From NCBI GenBank assembly GCA_947493585.1, contig CANLRI010000002.1:350899-414898 (forward strand): DNA of 64,000 nt, written 5' to 3'. The notes under the pieces were generated by a model. The model was given only the letters and a program-made list of their open reading frames with translations. It searched no databases and had not been told where the DNA came from. A program made the translations under genes and the position numbers. This DNA comes from an uncultured Planococcus sp. GTDB lineage: Bacteria; Bacillota; Bacilli; Bacillales_A; Planococcaceae. This document shows, in pieces, positions 62,008 through 64,000 of this stretch. Position 1 is the first letter of the stretch; the number at the start of each line of letters is the position of its first letter.

Positions 62008-62076
62008 TGTCGTATAAATTCAGGAATATGGCCTGAGAGTCTCTACCGGTTCACCGTAAATGATCCGACTACGATT
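62008..62076 (+). ncRNA. Guanine riboswitch (purine class) of pbuG
   Basis: Aptamer with P1 TCGTA/TACGA, P2 TCAGG/CCTGA with loop AATATGG, J2-3 GTCTCTACC, P3 CGG-TCA/TGA-CCG with loop CCGTAAA, and J3-1 ACTACGA. The C in J3-1 indicates guanine rather than adenine. Confidence 0.92.
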
Positions 62077-62080
62077 TTTT

Positions 62081-62164
62081 GTCCGCCTTATAAAATAGGC
62101 GGACTCTCTGTTTTCGGACGGAGATAATCGGACGCATACGGCAAATCGCTGTATGCGTTTTTTT
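62081..62164 (+). terminator. Expression platform of the pbuG riboswitch
   Basis: Two hairpins follow the aptamer: GTCCGCC/GGCGGAC (62081-62105) and ACGCATAC/GTATGCGT (62132-62158), the latter with a seven-T run that makes it the stronger terminator. Confidence 0.75.
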
Positions 62165-62201
62165 ACGTAGACTTATACAAAAGCATACGGAGGAATCATG
62201 T

Positions 62202-63539
62202 ATGAAGAAGTATTTTCAATTTGAAGAACTTGGAACAAACTACCGTCAGGAATTTATAGGCGGTTTAACCACATTCTTGGCAATGGCTTATATCTTGGTG
62301 GTCAACCCGTTGACGCTGACGATGGACTCGATTCCTGATCTGGATCCTGCCCTTCGCATGGATTATGGAGCTGTATTTATGGCTACGGCGTTAGCAGCTG
62401 CTATCGGCAGTTTGTTAATGGGAATCGTCGCTAAATACCCGCTTGCTTTAGCGCCGGGGATGGGGCTCAACGCTTTCTTCTCCTATACAGTTGTACTAAC
62501 ATACGGAGTGCCTTGGCAAACTGCATTGACCGGTGTATTGGTATCCGGACTGATTTTTATTCTGCTGACTTTGTCAGGCATTCGTGAAACAATCATCAAT
62601 GCTATCCCGGCTCAACTGAAATATGCAGTCGGTGCTGGCATTGGGCTTTACATCACTTTTATCGGGCTACAAAACGCAGGGATCGTTGTAGGCAATCCTG
62701 ATACGCTTGTGGGGCTTGGAGACTTGACGACTGGCTCAGCTTTACTTGCCATTTTCGGATTATTCATCACTGTCATCATGATGGTGCGCGGAGTTAAGGG
62801 CGGAATCTTCTTTGGGATCCTAATCGCTGCAGTGGTCGGAATGATTTTCCAAGTAGTCAGCTTGCCAACTGCAATTATCGATTTGAATGTTCCAAGTCTC
62901 GCTCCGACTTTCGGTGTTGCGCTTGAACCAATCTTTAACGACCCAACTTCATTGCTGACCATTCAATTCCTGGTGATCGTACTAACATTTTTGTTCGTAG
63001 ACTTTTTTGATACAGCTGGAACTTTAGTGGCAGTAGCAAACCAAGCTGGCTTAATGAAAGATAATAAATTACCTCGAGCTGGAAAAGCTTTACTTGCCGA
63101 TTCGATTGCGACAGTGAGTGGAGCGATCTTTGGGACTTCAACAACAACTTCTTACATCGAGTCGACAGCTGGCGTAGCAGCTGGAGCGCGTTCCGGTTTT
63201 GCTTCAGTGGTTACAGGGATTCTATTCTTGGTGGCTATTCTTTTCTATCCGTTGTTGTCAGTCATCACCAGCGCAGTGACTGCACCAGCCTTGATCATCG
63301 TCGGAGTGTTGATGGTATCGGCTCTTGGCCAAATCGAGTGGGGGAAATTTGAAATTGCTGTTCCAGCATTTCTTACAATGATTGCAATGCCGCTTGGTTA
63401 CAGTATCGCAACCGGGATCGCAATCGGATTTATTTTCTACCCAATCACTATGATGGTTGCGGGGAGAAGAAAAGAAATCCACCCTATCATGTATGGCCTG
63501 TTTGTTATCTTCGTTTTGTATTTTATATTCCTTGCTTAA
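62202..63539 (+). CDS. pbuG: Guanine/hypoxanthine permease (NCS2/AzgA family)
   Basis: A 445-residue purine permease with about 12-14 membrane segments. The opening FEELGTNYRQEFIGGLTTFL and AMAYILVVNPLTL are characteristic of PbuG/PbuO and AzgA proteins, and GTSTTTSYIESTAGVAAGAR (about 307-326) is part of the substrate site. It takes up guanine and hypoxanthine by proton symport in relatives. ATG 62202 has GGAGGAATC. The guanine riboswitch upstream fits this role. Confidence 0.92.
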   Translation: MKKYFQFEELGTNYRQEFIGGLTTFLAMAYILVVNPLTLTMDSIPDLDPALRMDYGAVFMATALAAAIGSLLMGIVAKYPLALAPGMGLNAFFSYTVVLTYGVPWQTALTGVLVSGLIFILLTLSGIRETIINAIPAQLKYAVGAGIGLYITFIGLQNAGIVVGNPDTLVGLGDLTTGSALLAIFGLFITVIMMVRGVKGGIFFGILIAAVVGMIFQVVSLPTAIIDLNVPSLAPTFGVALEPIFNDPTSLLTIQFLVIVLTFLFVDFFDTAGTLVAVANQAGLMKDNKLPRAGKALLADSIATVSGAIFGTSTTTSYIESTAGVAAGARSGFASVVTGILFLVAILFYPLLSVITSAVTAPALIIVGVLMVSALGQIEWGKFEIAVPAFLTMIAMPLGYSIATGIAIGFIFYPITMMVAGRRKEIHPIMYGLFVIFVLYFIFLA

Positions 63540-63545
63540 TAGAGA

Positions 63546-63573
63546 AGCTGTCGACTTATGTCGGCGGCTTTTT
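63546..63573 (+). terminator. Terminator of pbuG
   Basis: Stem AGCTGTCGAC/GTCGGCGGCT with two wobble pairs, then TTTT. Confidence 0.8.
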
Positions 63574-63715
63574 ATATTTATTAAGAAGTCTTTCTTCTAT
63601 ATAGTAGAAAAACCAGTTAGATGAATCATGAATGAGTGTTTCGTTTATAATCGTCGACTATTTACATCTATCTTTGCTGGTTTACTGGTAATAGAGGAAG
63701 GAGGAAAGTATTTGT

Positions 63716-63748
63716 ATGAAAGGAAGCAAACCCCTTTCAAAATTGTAA
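63716..63748 (+). CDS. Possible 10-residue leader peptide
   Basis: MKGSKPLSKL with stop, preceded by AGGAAGGAGGAAAG, a very strong ribosome site. It lies in the gap between pbuG and the rRNA promoters. A tiny real gene or chance; I cannot decide. The rest of 63574-63759 is AT-rich and shows nothing else. Confidence 0.25.
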   Translation: MKGSKPLSKL

Positions 63749-63759
63749 TAATTTAATGG

Positions 63760-63787
63760 TTGAATATTAAGAATATTAAGTTATAAT
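63760..63787 (+). promoter_or_regulatory. rRNA operon promoter P1
   Basis: TTGAAT (63760-63765), a 16-base spacer and TATAAT (63782-63787), AT-rich upstream. Tandem with P2. Confidence 0.6.
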
Positions 63788-63816
63788 AAGAAGTGTAAAA
63801 GTTTCTTAATAAAAGC

Positions 63817-63845
63817 TTGACGGTATTTTTGTAGCGTGCTATATT
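63817..63845 (+). promoter_or_regulatory. rRNA operon promoter P2
   Basis: TTGACG (63817-63822), a 17-base spacer and TATATT (63840-63845), just before the rRNA leader. Confidence 0.8.
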
Positions 63846-63869
63846 AGTCAAGTCGCCAAAACAAGGCGG

Positions 63870-64000
63870 ACAACATGAACCTTGAAAACTGAACAGCAAA
63901 ACGTCAATAATACAGCCGCGAGCGATCGCGGCAAACTTACTGATCAGCTTCGGCAGATCAAGCGAATCGCGCGTCTTTCGAGACGGCGATACGCCAGCAA
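63870..64000 (+). other. Leader of an rRNA operon (16S starts beyond the window)
   Basis: GAACCTTGAAAACTGAACAG at 63877-63896 is the pre-16S leader phrase of Bacillales. Three GC-rich hairpins follow: GCCGCGA/TCGCGGC, TGATC/GATCA and CGTCT/AGACG, as in rRNA leaders that form processing stalks. No mature 16S sequence is inside the window. Confidence 0.8.

Noticed and set aside
1..64000. CRISPR arrays, tRNA genes, prophage
   Set aside because: No regularly spaced repeats, cloverleaf sequences or phage genes were recognised in the window; only the start of an rRNA leader is present at the end.

Overview
The window reads as the chromosome of a Gram-positive bacterium of order Bacillales, most likely a salt-tolerant member of Planococcaceae (Planococcus or a close relative). 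This is an inference, not a database result. It rests on strong AGGAGG-type ribosome sites with frequent GTG and TTG starts, and on the order moxR - DUF58 - transglutaminase - guaA - pbuG as in Bacillus subtilis (yeaC-yeaD-yebA-guaA-pbuG). KtrA and NhaK are of Bacillus type, and the gene set suits a saline habitat: Na+/H+ antiporter, voltage-gated Na+ channel and a probable ectoine-degradation operon. No phage, insertion sequence, tRNA or CRISPR array was seen.

Layout. 0-9 kb: DUF202 membrane protein, Na+/H+ antiporter, a two-gene DUF3100 membrane pair, glycerate kinase, an MFS exporter and a tandem YusW lipoprotein. 9-14 kb: an ABC importer of the sulfonate/taurine/nitrate class, cysteine synthase, KtrA and an RNase H-like protein. 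14-17 kb: a DUF4397 cell-wall protein with its own class F-like sortase, then a NavBac channel. 17-20 kb: LysR regulator divergent from a GntP-type permease plus 3-hydroxybutyrate dehydrogenase, with a cre site. 20-25 kb: housekeeping membrane and metabolic genes ending in bioY with a BirA-type operator.

25-39 kb is an alpha-glucoside region: three GH13 glucosidases, a ROK sugar kinase, a maltose-type binding protein with two permeases, a LacI regulator and pgi, interrupted by a MecA-like penicillin-binding protein. The importer's own ATPase is not in the window. 39-42 kb holds a secreted subtilisin, an HTH-TPR regulator of RRNPP type and, directly after it, a 47-residue exported pro-peptide: a candidate quorum-sensing cassette. 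42-51 kb holds a PucR regulator and an operon starting with an ectoine hydrolase (DoeA) homologue. It continues with a Cys/Met-type PLP enzyme, an M20 deacetylase, a homoserine dehydrogenase and an aldehyde dehydrogenase, which looks like a DoeD-less route from ectoine to aspartate.

51-64 kb: ilvD, an unidentified structured RNA on the minus strand with its own promoter, the NAD salvage pair pncB-nadE, the moxR operon, then guaA and pbuG, each behind a guanine riboswitch and terminator. The window ends in the leader of an rRNA operon with tandem promoters.

The least explained structure is a roughly 240-bp repeat present twice (2839-3075 and 20085-20324). In each place it is bracketed by two near-identical copies of the local gene's own transcription terminator. 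The core folds into a long hairpin, and at least one stem position differs compensatorily between the copies.
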